From Echinostoma caproni (taxonomy: Eukaryota > Platyhelminthes > Trematoda > Plagiorchiida > Echinostomatidae): a stretch of DNA of 28,217 nt. The position numbers were made by a program, and so were the translations under genes. The stretch lies in assembly GCA_900618425.1 (NCBI GenBank), contig UZAN01041575.1, forward strand, positions 2,146 to 30,362, in the 5' to 3' direction. Numbering within the stretch: position 1 is the first letter of the stretch; each line of letters opens with the position of its first letter. Shown here one piece after another: positions 10,501 through 18,986 of this stretch. The notes beneath the pieces are model-generated. The model did not search any database. It saw only the letters and a list, made by a program, of their open reading frames with translations, and had not been told where the DNA came from.

Positions 10501-13500
10501 TGAAGCGGAACTCTCCGATCGTCTATCAGCTTAATCACTAACCGAAAGACTCGATGAACACTGGAAGCAAATCAAGGAAGCTATGCAGATATCGATAAAG
10601 ACAACGTCGGACCCTGCGGCAAGGTCGAAACACAAACGATGGATTTCGTCGACCTCAGCTGCCCCGCTGGACGCCCGCAGTATCCTTCCTCCTGATGCCA
10701 CATATGACAGCGCGCAAATCCCTCAGACACTAGCTCATCATAAGTCTGAGGAATGATCGCGATATGTGGTGAATATATATACATATATGTACAACATCAT
10801 CGCAAAAGACACGTCCCAAAGTATTTCATCTTCTTACCAATATAATACCCACACATACCCGAAGTCTGACTCGGTTACTCTAAAATTTCAAAGGAAGTTA
10901 GCCGTTATAAATATTTAACAAGTGATGCTTTCGTCTTTTATCTTGGTCTAGTAGTATATTTGTTTTTGCATTCTATTCTGATCTCGTGTAGATAAAAATC
11001 GATGCCGTGTTACTTGCTTAACTAGTTTTATAAGAATGGTTGATATGCCTGTTGTATATGAAAGTTTTGTTTTCTTGTCGAGAAACGAGTAGGATAGTAT
11101 AGCGGTTTGTGAAGTGATAATTGCACTTCACGTGTCTGGCCCAACGTAACACTGTAATCAGATGATAGCTCTCAGCCGTTGGAGAGTGGACATTGCATCA
11201 AGTACCGGACCTTTAGTGGCTTGCACATGTTTTGTTTCTAAATTAATTTCGACGTTCATTGTTCACCGGAAATGACGAGTGGGAATAGTGAGTATTAATC
11301 ACGTTTAAATGAATTTTATCTACGTGAGGATAAGTCGGCATCATGGAGAAATCTACGCGGAATCAAGGGAATATGACACAAAATGGCAACCCCAGTATCG
11401 CTGGCTTTCTATTCGCGATTGCACTACTGGCCCATGCAAACCAAGTGCTACTTGTCGGGCAACAGGGTAATGGCGGTGGTTCGTATTTAGTGGTGCGTCT
11501 GGATTTGCACTCGGTGTGATACTTGCTACGGTTTGTTGTTGCTCGTCGATTGCCTACCACGTCCTAAGACATTAAATGTATTCATAGGATGTAGAATAGT
11601 TAAAATAAACACAAACCCTGACCACAGGACTGATTCAAGCAGACCGGCTTAGATCTCCAAATCGCTTGTTTCTAGTTCAAAACCAAAAGATATTATTTTG
11701 TATCTTGGGCAATGTCATCCTCAATTTATATCTTCTTTTGTTTTATTTGTTCTGTCAAAGTTCAGCGCGGATTTCCTTACTAACGACCAGCGCTGATGCA
11801 CGTAAAGTATATTTCTAACATTTTTCTGTGCATTTGAGCTAAAATACGACCGAAAGATAGTGGGATGATGGAATACTCTGCATCTGTTTTATACGTACTT
11901 CGAAAACAATAAGAACAGCATGCACCAGTTGACTCTGTCAAATAAAGATCTACAGATATATCCACCTTCCTCATCCCCCCATGCTTACGATCCCACTCTG
12001 CGTTAGTTCGCATTCCTAAAAGAATCACATCACAATAATCAAATATTGAAAAAATGTGAACAAAGTTTGAAGATGCTTGACGTTATTTGGTTCGAAAGTA
12101 TTTACACACATTTTCTTGTTCATTTACAGGATTCAACGTTCAGCGCTACAAGATCCGGGAACACCGTGGTCATCCCACCTCGCCCCGGACAAGTTAACAC
12201 GGTTACTCGAACCTACACAGGTGTTCAAATGCCTGGTGGAGGCCTCTCCTTCAAGTCACCACTTATTGGTCCTAGAGTTCAACGATCTGGCACGTCCGCC
12301 ATGACTGATTCAGGAGCAGACAGTGCTCAGCGAGCTTACTCGAGTACCGCTACTCCGAGCATTGCCATGGTTCACAGTCTGCAAGGTAACTTGGTAACGA
12401 GTACTTATATGCATCCCTATTCTATTTTGAGTTTACTTTCAAAGCTCATGGCTATTTTATGGTGATGGCCTTCTAGCAAGTACATTGTTTAACGACAGTT
12501 GTTTGTTTTAGATACTTAGTATTCTCCTATACTGGAGGAATTTATATTGTAGGTCAGGAATAGCCTTATTCACATAGTAGCGATGTTTCCATCATTTAGA
12601 TCGCTTAAACATGGTGCTACTGTTCAAATGAATGCAGTTTCAATATAGTGGATTAGTAATAATGGAAACAATAATCGTCAACGGAAGATGTTAGCTTATT
12701 GACCAGTGATGACATCTGACTGATAAAGATATCTGCCAGAGTGTAGCTCTGACCTACAGCGAGGTGTTCTAAGTTTCTCCAAAAGTAGATATAAAAGTAA
12801 ATAGAATATTTTTCTGTGAGTGATGTTGATCAATACCTTAGGATAGTAATACTTGAAAGATGACGTTTTTTCATCATGGAATTCAGTATTTCGATCATAG
12901 AAAATTTGCTAGAAAATCTATGGGTTTTATGGTATGACGCCGGCGACATCGTCTGTTTGTTCAACTGTGTGGAGATGCGCAAAAGCGCCCTTAACAGAAT
13001 GACTGTCACTGTTGCCCCTTCCGAGATGAGACTTGCACCTGCAAATTGATAAATGATGCTGAAAGACTAAGCATCCACGACCCTTGATTGGAAACTATGA
13101 GGCCGGAAATCGGCGGAAGCTAGTTGCTTCTTCTGCATAGGCAACTGAATGATAAATGAGGGTGGTATAATACAGGGTCTAGCCACACGCACTTTCAAGG
13201 CTCCATCGACCAACGCAGGACTGAAACATGTTTGGCAGCAACAAGATATCGCTCTGAAAATGAAAGGTTGTGTGTATTGTGCAACTATTCGATGAGCTCT
13301 GCCGTGCAGTTGTAAGTCCCGAATTTTGTGTGTAGAAGAAATTCACTGTCTGGAAGTTTATGACAGTCGATATTTACGTAGTTGGACGCATGTAAAATGA
13401 AACAAGCAGCATAATCGCCTCGAAGTAAATCATCGTGTGAATATTTCATATATTTGTCACCGACTTGCGAACAATCATGGTGCCAACGCAACAACGTTGT

Positions 13501-14146
13501 GTTTGGAAATAAGTTGTTGAAAACTTGTATCAAGTCGAATTCTAAGGATTAGCACCTGTGGTGCATGCCTGACAGTGAATCACTGTATCATGCCTTATTC
13601 GCGGTTTCTGCTCTGGGTCGGAAAAAAATCACAGGGAAGTCAGCAGGTGACTTGTAGACCGGCGTGGAGAAATGAATGGAGAGATTAGTTAGAGTAAGTT
13701 GATCTCCTCTTCCACGATGCTCTTACTGGTTGGTTTGAGACACTGAAGGATGTACACTGGGAGAGTGGTGCAGTGGTTTAGTCGCTGTCGCCGGCTTGCT
13801 TTGGACTCTATTATCCGAGATTCGAACCTTGCCGCTGCCACCCAACTTTGGTGATAGGCGGTTTTGCTGTCTTCCGGTTCTATACCACACCTGACCAGGC
13901 GGGACCTTATGTTGTTCGCCACTCGAAGTCCTCGGGCTTGGGTTGGCGGTTACCATCACTGAACAGCAGGTTTTGGCAATCATGAGGTCTACCCTGTTGG
14001 CTGTTCATCACACAATTTTGCGTAATAAAAGAGCCTGCAACAGTGGCGTCATTGTTGTCACCCTATCAGACCAGAATGAAAATTAGTGTGTGCACAGTTG
14101 GACTGTGTGTCCTGTGTTTGGATCATTGGGGTTCAGTTCCTTTCCA

Positions 14147-14191
<45 letters not shown>

Positions 14192-17100
14192 AAACTCCTT
14201 ACCACTAGCACATTCTCATCTACTTCGCATATATTTTGAGCTTTTCAGCGGTCATTGGGGCTCACTTCAATATATTTTGCAGTAAAATGTTGATGACGAT
14301 TCAGCTAGTACTCAATGTAGTTTTCATATGGCGGCTTAAAACGCACTAGTCCTTGAGTCTCAGACGTTCAAATATTAGTTGGTAGTAAGATGACAAATGA
14401 GACACGAGTACACGAAACGAGAAATAAGTATCAAGGGAGTTTGTAAAAACCTTGTACGATCTCAGAGGTTCTCATTCCTGTTTGGTGTCCTCGCGAAACC
14501 CAATTCACTTATATATTTTAAAGTGAAAGTCAGAAATGTTTAGTACTGTACGTCTCTGTCAGTGTACATTAATTTTTTATCTCGTCACCTAACTTCCATG
14601 AAGAATATATCCCAATTGTACAAATCTTAAACTCAGATAGAACAACCATGTGTCTGATAAATCGCGACATGATATTTCATGAAAATGACTGTAATAACTA
14701 ACATGTGAAAGCATACTATCTGCTGTTCGTTTGAGTAAGAATTTGTGGGTACCATACATATTTCACTCAAAATCTATTCATGAGGTTCAAAAAACTCTAT
14801 GTTGAATTGCATCTTTCATCCAGCTGATTCTCAGTCAGTGGCGGCTACCACACCACACCTCACCGCAACCCTCATTCTCCCTATCAGTTTTTTGACACTC
14901 GTTTGTTTTTCTCTATTTGTTCGTTGTCTGATCACTTTTAATCTGGGCGTTGAACCGTTTAAGTAATAATAATGAACTGTCTACTATATATCTTCATCTA
15001 GTCATTGCTATTTTCCTTGTCACTCCTTTCCTGTTGCGTGTCCAGGTATGAGCGGGACACATCGAGTTCCCGCGGCAGTGACTACCGTAGTTCTGTCCAC
15101 CACCTCTTCATTCACCTCCGAAATGTCAGGATCCTCGATTTCAGGACCTCATAGTACGGTTCAAACATTTTCTTCCTCGTTCAAACCAAATACTACTACT
15201 ACCATTGTTGGAACTCAAAATAATCATGTTCCTTCTACTATGTCGAACATCCCCGCGTCCGATGGAGGAGCACCATCACCTTCACCTTCCATGGCTACCA
15301 GACGCTTAGTCTCATCAGCTCAACCATTGATTGTCCCCGGTCTTCAGGTGTCTGTTGCATCCAATGTGGTGCAGAATACTATTAGCACACCGGGCAACAA
15401 CAATGTCATCGTATTCCAACGAGGTAAGTAGGTGATAATTTTCCACACACTGTACTGCTCGCATATTAAGATTGTCATCTGAAAATGAACAAATCATTTC
15501 TGACAAAATTTAACTACGACATGCATCTTCATTGAAGGATGCTCCTTAAAAGATGGTTTAGTGCCTATTCATGAATCCCTCTACTTGATTATTATATATT
15601 CAAACAAAATTACACTCGTGAAGTCAAATGTGAAAAGTGGTGTGGGCTAAGACGCTCAATTATTTATTGAGACTGGTAGCCTACGCCGTCTAGTGAAGAG
15701 AAGAAGGTGGCTGAATTTGCATGAGATTTTTAAAAATGCGTTCAAAGCACAGACCGAAACAGTACGGATTATGAAACAGTGGCTCTGTGACGAACCATCA
15801 ACTGCAAGTTGAAATACACGACTACGTTGAGGGTGCAAATAAAGGTATTGTATTGTCTTTCTAATTTTTATGGGCTTTTGGGGGGTCCACCCACCCCCAA
15901 TAAATTGCAGACTCTAAGGCCCGTCTTGCTGCTGGTTCGATTGTAAATCCTTCGCACAAATTCATCTGATTGGCCTGGGTCACGCTGCCGTATTCTGTTC
16001 ACGAGCGAATCATGGACTGATCTAGAGAGTATGAAGATTTTTGTCCTTTGATTTATTTAACACACTGTTTGAACTCGAGAAAAATTTACAATGTCATAAT
16101 AGTGGTTTATTTTTCTTCGCGTTGTTGTCTCGAGACTTATTCCATCGGTTAGTTGTATATGGATTGTGAGTGATTGTGTAACACATATTGTATGGTTAAT
16201 CTTGATGACTCTTCTCAGTTGCTAAGTATTTTGAATCATTCCTAGGGGAGCTAATTTTCTTTTGTTCTCTTTCTGAAGCTTTAGGAGCTCGTAAAACTTC
16301 CGGTATGTGTCATGCACCCATTAAATTAGCTCCAGCAACTCCGTGCATCATTCCATCCACATCGACTCCGACTACTCCCATTATGACTGGAGGTCTCGGA
16401 AGTAGACAAATCCGAATCCTGGGATTATCGTCCACTATCCCGTCCGGTTGTTTATCCGCTTTGACTACCAGTTCGTCATCTGCAGCAGCAACGGCCGCAA
16501 CTTCAACAACCGGAGTAGTTTCTGTTGCACCGCAAACTCATACTGCACCAGATTCTCGGAATTCACCTCCCACAATTTCCGATTCTACCCCGGTTAGTTT
16601 TGTCTTATTTCATTCGCTTCTGGTACCCTTCTCTGTTGTCTTTGGTTCACGTTTGATTTGCCGTTTCATTTTTTATCATAGGTCAGCTTACCAGATTTGG
16701 AAAAGATGCAAAGCGATGCTGTCAGTAGCCTCTTGTCACGCGCTTCACGTCTCGGGGCTATGCTTGAGGTAGACCTGGACGCGGAAGACTATATGAATCA
16801 ACCACCTCCCTTGGACCCAGTCACCACCCATTGTGTCAGTTTTCAACATGCTGATCCCTCACTTGCCGTATCCGCGACACATTCATCCCAACCTGGAGCA
16901 GGTGAATCACAGCATCTGCAACTAGAACTCGCTTCCTTAGGAGTTACTGGTCAACTGCCGGTTTCGGAATCCGAAGACGTCACTTGTGCTAGCCGGATAA
17001 CGGCGACTCGAACGACTAACAACCCGCATCCTACCGATTCAGTCAACCTACCCATCTCAGAAATGGAACACAATGCGGCCACGGAGCACCCACCGATTGA

Positions 17101-18047
17101 ACGAGACTGTTTCGACACACCGATTGAGGTACATGTGGTTTTCATTGCATCTTTTATCTCCTGGTTATTCATTTGAGCTCCTTCGATCGGTGTCGAATGA
17201 CTCTGTTTTCACAATGGCTCAATATTTAGTGCAGTGATTAATTGAATTTCGGGTTTTTTGATTGCATTCTTCATTTAGAGCGGTTCAATCTTGACGTAGC
17301 TGCGAAACAAATGATCCTATCCAAAGAGAGAGTGTGTTGATAAGCCTTAAGACATAAACGATGCACAACTCCAGCTTTAGATTACAATATGGCATGCAAA
17401 AAGTATCCCCCATCATAGGCAGTTGGTGATCCAGGGATAGTCATTAGTCTTTGATGTCGTACACACACCTGTCTCATATTCTTGCCGTAATTGAACCATT
17501 CGAGCTCGTTTTCTAATTCTCCTGTGTACGTCGCTGTGATATGTCACGTGTGCGACTGAAATTGTTTCATTATACTATTTTCTCCAAATCCTTTTTGAGG
17601 TTTTTTTAAGCTGTAAGTCCATTTGTTCCAGTAATCACATTGTTGTGTAATTTAGCGACATCGAATTTCGTATGGTCTTTTTATTCACTTGTCCAGGTTC
17701 AGTCCAATAAGAAGATTGATCAACTCAAGGCCATTTTGGGTCTCACTACTCACGGTGCTAGTAATGTAGAATCGGCAGAAGAATACGCTTTGACATCCCG
17801 TTCCTATCCAAGCAGCTTTGATCAGACGGCTTCTTCAACGTCTGAGAGTTGGATGATCGAACGTCCCAGTTTGTCCGGCTGTCTGATACCGGAACCCAAA
17901 CGTGCTCGTCTATCTCCTGCCGTTTCCGAAGTGCTGGATCTGGCCTCCAGCCCCCCAGGTAGTCACCGAGTTCCCCTGACACTTCAGCACGCGCTAGAAT
18001 CAGGTACACTGAGTGCCGAAACCCATCCGGATCCTGTGTTACCCTAG
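1240..18047 (+). CDS. EMSY: EMSY homologue (ENT-domain transcriptional regulator), complete, 8 exons
   Basis: Exons: 1240-1511, 1551-1797, 4281-5096, 12130-12385, 15046-15423, 16285-16592, 16682-17128, 17697-18047. The lengths sum to 3,075 nt, and every junction is GT-AG and phase-compatible, giving 1,024 codons and a TAG stop. Residues about 12-95 form an ENT domain (WPVLL, SRDEC, RRLELEAY, RAQGPLT, RHKAEVRRALNDEEL), which matches the N-terminus of animal EMSY closely. The next block (EEWISEGKRVAPVLHRP) matches the EMSY segment after ENT. The remainder is low-complexity Ser/Thr/Pro-rich, as in EMSY. Known for the human family member: nuclear, represses transcription, binds BRCA2 and HP1-type proteins, and works in a SIN3/KDM5 complex. 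That role in this organism is inferred. An in-frame TGA at 1231-1233 supports the start at 1240 unless an upstream exon is spliced in. Further small exons in the 2.5-7 kb introns cannot be ruled out, though phases agree without them. Confidence 0.88.
1551..1797 (+). CDS. EMSY: EMSY exon 2: conserved post-ENT block
   Basis: Follows a 39-bp intron ending in tctctttcag. It encodes CGREVYEEWISEGKRVAP and then a helix-like stretch (TAYLAEANRAAFNQL). The pattern EW-x-x-EG-[KR]-R-[LV]-x-P is shared with animal EMSY just after ENT. It ends in phase 0 at AAA|GTGAGT. Confidence 0.87.
2031..2087 (+). repeat. tRNA-like head of a SINE-type repeat (remnant)
   Basis: tggaccagtggtaacc fits a box A region and gttcgaatccc (2070-2080) is a good box B, spaced as in a tRNA-derived pol III promoter. 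The cloverleaf is incomplete, so it is a SINE remnant rather than a working tRNA. It differs in sequence from the SINE head at 13759. Confidence 0.5.
2280..3416 (-). mobile_element. CR1-like reverse transcriptase fragment (antisense in EMSY intron 2)
   Basis: Read on the minus strand, 3416-3033 gives NHRGIRLIPTVNKLSAPVIL, then GLRLGCS and TIAVILGLKCAFHPVN, i.e. RT fingers and palm (family: YRGIRLIPTVxK, GFRPGRG, FLDLKAAFDSV). 3032-2775 continues with frame shifts: FIRSSGVRHG, FLFDFVVSEIL, and LEYEEEF where the catalytic YADD should be. 2774-2441 encodes the thumb (RMTVTVAPSEMRLAPA). 2440-2280 gives diverged C-terminal sequence (EVFGSRY). Several stops and shifts and a lost catalytic motif show it is dead. 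Confidence 0.72.
2441..2774 (-). repeat. 334-bp perfect inverted repeat, left arm
   Basis: The reverse complement of this tract equals 12958-13291 at every base checked by eye. It lies inside an RT fragment whose flanks differ clearly from those of the other copy. Confidence 0.9.
3417..4280. other. EMSY intron 2, distal part, no gene seen
   Basis: AT-rich intron sequence with T-rich runs toward the exon 3 acceptor at 4280. No coding or RNA feature is recognised. The other unannotated part of this intron (1798-2279) holds only the tRNA-like remnant at 2031. Confidence 0.5.
4281..5096 (+). CDS. EMSY: EMSY exon 3: Ser/Thr-rich region
   Basis: The acceptor is ttcttcctag and the donor is GCG|GTAAGT; both ends are phase 0 (272 codons). 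The translation starts TYSDKSTQTVKLLSG and is rich in Ser, Thr, Gln and Pro, with no predicted fold. A small basic cluster (SRKRSLSTSP, about 4745-4775) could be a nuclear localisation or phosphorylation site; this is inference. It is the largest exon, and with exon 4 it lies between the two identical inverted repeat tracts. Confidence 0.85.
5097..8379. other. EMSY intron 3, proximal part: decayed repeats, no gene
   Basis: Open frames here are short and lack similarity. Positions 5358-5392 repeat the gcaaccaaaa motif plus hairpin seen at 407-434. Positions about 6638-6662 (ttttcgctgtacgatgctgctgctg) look like another retroelement tail. 5885-5945 is purine-rich. The minus strand at 6215-6439 has a 74-codon frame (SAAFRAHRNINTFENIYGER) that could be old element coding sequence of unknown type. 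Single undetermined bases are at 7636 and 7835. Confidence 0.4.
8380..9030 (-). mobile_element. CR1-like RT C-terminal fragment (antisense)
   Basis: Minus-strand reading with frame shifts gives VLLYGCETWPFRAEDANRLS, VFDHR, LKEVITLHCL, HMPSHRLPFRYLF and DWKKRRGDQTM, in the order of the C-terminal region of CR1-like RTs (LLYGCETWPL...VFDHRCLR...LHRLRWLGHVLRMP-x-HRLP...GWKK-x-RGGQ). It ends near the WGP-x-D equivalent around 8430. Stops and shifts show decay. Confidence 0.72.
9061..9071. repeat. Poly-C run
   Basis: A homopolymer of about eleven C between the minus-strand RT fragment and the plus-strand endonuclease fragment. It is a likely place for length errors. Confidence 0.6.
9100..10790 (+). 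mobile_element. CR1-like retrotransposon 5' part with APE-type endonuclease (decayed)
   Basis: From about 9630, PSHLPAFNVRTLHQIVQQAA and then LARTLETFNLDVCCVSKTR form the start of an APE-like endonuclease. After a shift near 10007, SVYAPTDRSS and DIVVVAGDFNAQVGYL (the GD-x-N active-site block), then NGDRLLQLCADHGLFLLNSN, follow. LWIRTTPCYEL replaces the usual SDH motif, probably through a frame shift. 10540-10760 matches the linker toward RT (ERLDEHWKQIKEAM). The RT does not follow. 9100-9630 is probably 5' UTR. Undetermined bases lie at 10007 and 10281. Confidence 0.72.
10791..11342. other. EMSY intron 3, no gene seen
   Basis: AT-rich, with an alternating AT stretch at about 10771-10795. 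It has a perfect 8-bp inverted repeat around 11114-11132 (GTGAAGTG...CACTTCAC) of unknown meaning. No coding sequence is seen. Confidence 0.45.
11343..11575 (+). pseudogene. Small frame-broken ORF with two predicted membrane segments
   Basis: From ATG at 11343, one frame runs 58 codons and contains SIAGFLFAIALLAHANQVLL, a good membrane span, then GQQGNGGG and a stop at 11517-11519. A second frame, entered by a shift near 11468-11480, runs SGASGFALGVILATVCCCSS to TAA at 11573-11575, a second membrane span. AATAAA is at 11604-11609. The arrangement looks like an intronless copy of a small two-span membrane protein broken by one shift. I do not recognise the family. Chance hydrophobic frames or a sequencing indel are alternatives. 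Confidence 0.35.
11576..12129. other. EMSY intron 3, distal part, no gene seen
   Basis: No convincing coding sequence. An 82-codon minus-strand frame at 11780-12028 shows no recognisable motif and is likely chance or old repeat. Confidence 0.45.
12130..12385 (+). CDS. EMSY: EMSY exon 4
   Basis: Acceptor catttacag, donor CAAG|GTAACT, phase 0 in and phase 1 out. The translation contains NTVVIPPRPGQVNTV and a Gly-rich turn (MPGGGLSF). The preceding intron is 7 kb and loaded with retrotransposon pieces, but phase and composition match exons 3 and 5. Confidence 0.8.
12386..12879. other. EMSY intron 4, proximal part, no gene seen
   Basis: AT-rich intron sequence between exon 4 and the start of recognisable RT homology near 12880. 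No feature supported. Confidence 0.5.
12958..13291 (+). repeat. 334-bp perfect inverted repeat, right arm
   Basis: Identical in reverse complement to 2441-2774 and 10.2 kb away from it. It encodes the same decayed RT thumb region (MTVTVAPSEMRLAPA, with internal stops). Homology continues outside the tract but falls to roughly 60-80%. Confidence 0.9.
13759..14036 (+). mobile_element. tRNA-derived SINE-like element nested in the CR1-like copy
   Basis: The head (about 13759-13850) has box A (tggtgcagtggt) and box B (gattcgaacct, 13819-13829) and ends in ctgccaccca, like a tRNA-derived SINE. The body includes cctgaccaggcgggacctta and ends in taataaaagagcc. The last ~145 bp match a second copy at 27042-27190. 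Retroelement coding sequence flanks it on both sides. No clear target-site duplication was found. Confidence 0.6.
14151..14189. repeat. (TC)n microsatellite
   Basis: About 19 uninterrupted TC units in the 3' UTR part of the CR1-like copy, in the place where copy 1-385 has only a C/T-rich tract. Confidence 0.9.
14291..15045. other. EMSY intron 4, distal part, no gene seen
   Basis: AT-rich sequence leading to the exon 5 acceptor. No coding or repeat feature is recognised. Confidence 0.5.
15046..15423 (+). CDS. EMSY: EMSY exon 5: Ser/Thr-rich
   Basis: Acceptor gcgtgtccag, donor CGAG|GTAAGT, phase 1 at both ends. The 126 codons are dominated by Ser, Thr, Pro and Val (VTTVVLSTTSSFTSEMSG, NNVIVFQRG). 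This low-complexity stretch resembles the extended central region of EMSY in composition only. Confidence 0.82.
15424..16284. other. EMSY intron 5, no gene seen
   Basis: 861 bp without convincing coding sequence. Its only mark is a short G-rich/C-rich palindrome-like patch (ggggggtccacccaccccc, about 15880-15898). The 568-bp intron 7 (17129-17696) likewise holds nothing recognisable. Confidence 0.5.
16285..16592 (+). CDS. EMSY: EMSY exon 6
   Basis: Acceptor gaagctttag, donor CCG|GTTAGT. The leftover G from exon 5 makes Gly with the first two bases, and the exon ends in phase 0. It encodes ARKTSGMCHAPIKLAP and then a Thr/Ala/Ser-rich run. An 89-bp intron separates it from exon 7. Confidence 0.82.
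16682..17128 (+). CDS. EMSY: EMSY exon 7: predicted helix plus acidic/Pro region
   Basis: Acceptor tttatcatag, donor GAG|GTACAT, phase 0 at both ends (149 codons). It begins VSLPDLEKMQSDAVSSLLSR, an amphipathic, less repetitive stretch that looks like an ordered helix. It then passes to an acidic, Pro-rich segment (VDLDAEDYMNQPPPLDP). This is the best candidate for a structured element outside ENT. Confidence 0.83.
17697..18047 (+). CDS. EMSY: EMSY exon 8: C-terminus and stop
   Basis: Acceptor cacttgtccag, phase 0. It begins VQSNKKIDQLKAILGL, a short probable helix, and includes a basic cluster (EPKRARLSP) that could be a nuclear localisation signal. It ends ...PDPVLP before TAG at 18045-18047. 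Confidence 0.84.
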   Translation, partial: VQSNKKIDQLKAILGLTTHGASNVESAEEYALTSRSYPSSFDQTASSTSESWMIERPSLSGCLIPEPKRARLSPAVSEVLDLASSPPGSHRVPLTLQHALESGTLSAETHPDPVLP

Positions 18048-18401
18048 AATTCCATCAGCTTGCATCCCATCCACGCCGTCCCGATTCCCGAGAACTCTAC
18101 TCGCACTGTCCTATCGACCTGGTCAGCTCAATTTCCTCAAATCACATTGGACTTGACCAGCCGACCTATTTGTACTTCTTCACTTAACAATGAACGCATT
18201 CATCCTTTCTCAACTATTACCATCCATATCTTCCCACTTCGTTTCCGAGCCACAGCTGCCGAACGATGCTCCCTCCCTTCTCCATGCGTGTGCTGTAAAT
18301 CATAACATCAAGGGCTTGGGTTTTTGAGTCGATATATCTGAATACATGCACTTCTTTTACCAATGACCTCGGGAGTATAATATGTAAAAACAGAGAGAGA
18401 C

Positions 18402-18407
18402 AATAAA
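18402..18407 (+). terminator. Candidate poly(A) signal of EMSY
   Basis: AATAAA about 355 nt after the stop codon. Further AATAAA copies at 18788-18793 and about 19180 could serve as alternative ends. The stretch 18048-19830 has no convincing coding region and probably holds the 3' UTR and intergenic DNA. It includes a (CA)n run near 18969-18982 and a (GT)n run near 19201-19212. Confidence 0.4.
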
Positions 18408-18968
18408 CCCCCTTTTCTCTCATGTTAGCGTTATCCAAACATCATTTCCCTCTGCCTTCATCACTGATTCTCATAAGATGCATTGTGTCTTGTGACGAGG
18501 GACAAGCGACAGTTCTCTTCATGTTCCTTCATCACATCGTATTCCCTGTACTTGTGTTGGTTTTGTGTGTGGCCTCATCCTTACCATTGTACAACATAGC
18601 TGGTAAATGGATGGCGCCGTTTGCCGTAAGCGTCTTATGGGCTCTTGTCTTATACCATCGTTCATCCAAATTGTCTCCGTTGTTTGAAGCTTTCAAACCT
18701 TCCTTTACCTTCCTACAAATGTATCTATCCATCTGTTTACGTATGTTTTGAGAGCATTATCCAACTGCTCAGGTTGCCCAATTCAACAATAAATTCAACA
18801 AAGACATGCTCCAACGGTTGCTCAAACACCGAACTATGGGCAGCATTGTATAGAGCGTAAATTATTACATTCTTCCTCTCTCACCACCTTTCTGCTACAT
18901 AAACACTCCCTGTACATTCGTTTAACCAATTGTGCTGGTCTGTGTCTTATTCATGGTCAGTGAACGCC

Positions 18969-18986
18969 ACACACACACACATACAT
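18969..18986. repeat. (CA)n microsatellite
   Basis: Short CA run followed by CATACATATA in the region downstream of EMSY. Confidence 0.7.

Larger units (their letters stand above)
12880..14290 (+). mobile_element. CR1-like RT C-terminal half and 3' UTR, interrupted by a SINE
   Basis: WYDAGDIVCLF (about 12930-12962) stands where the catalytic YADD-x-V-x-LF lies. The thumb follows (RMTVTVAPSEMRLAPA, then MKGCVYCATI). LEVYDSRYLRSWTHVK then resembles the family's L-x-VFD-x-RCLR. At 13735-13758 GWFETLKDV matches the end of the ORF. The ORF resumes at about 14037 with QQWRHCC and then a 3' UTR that resembles positions 185-340 and holds a (TC)n expansion. Stops are frequent. This is the diverged sister of the 2280-3416 copy. 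Confidence 0.7.

Noticed and set aside
10771..10795. AT-alternating stretch as an origin or promoter
   Set aside because: Simple AT repeats are common in AT-rich introns and nothing nearby supports a role.
13764..13850. Functional tRNA gene
   Set aside because: The A and B boxes are present but the acceptor and anticodon stems do not pair well, and a SINE body follows.
16305..16772. 155-codon frame reading through the exon 6 donor
   Set aside because: The part after 16592 is intron; the EMSY frame continues at 16682 in a different frame.
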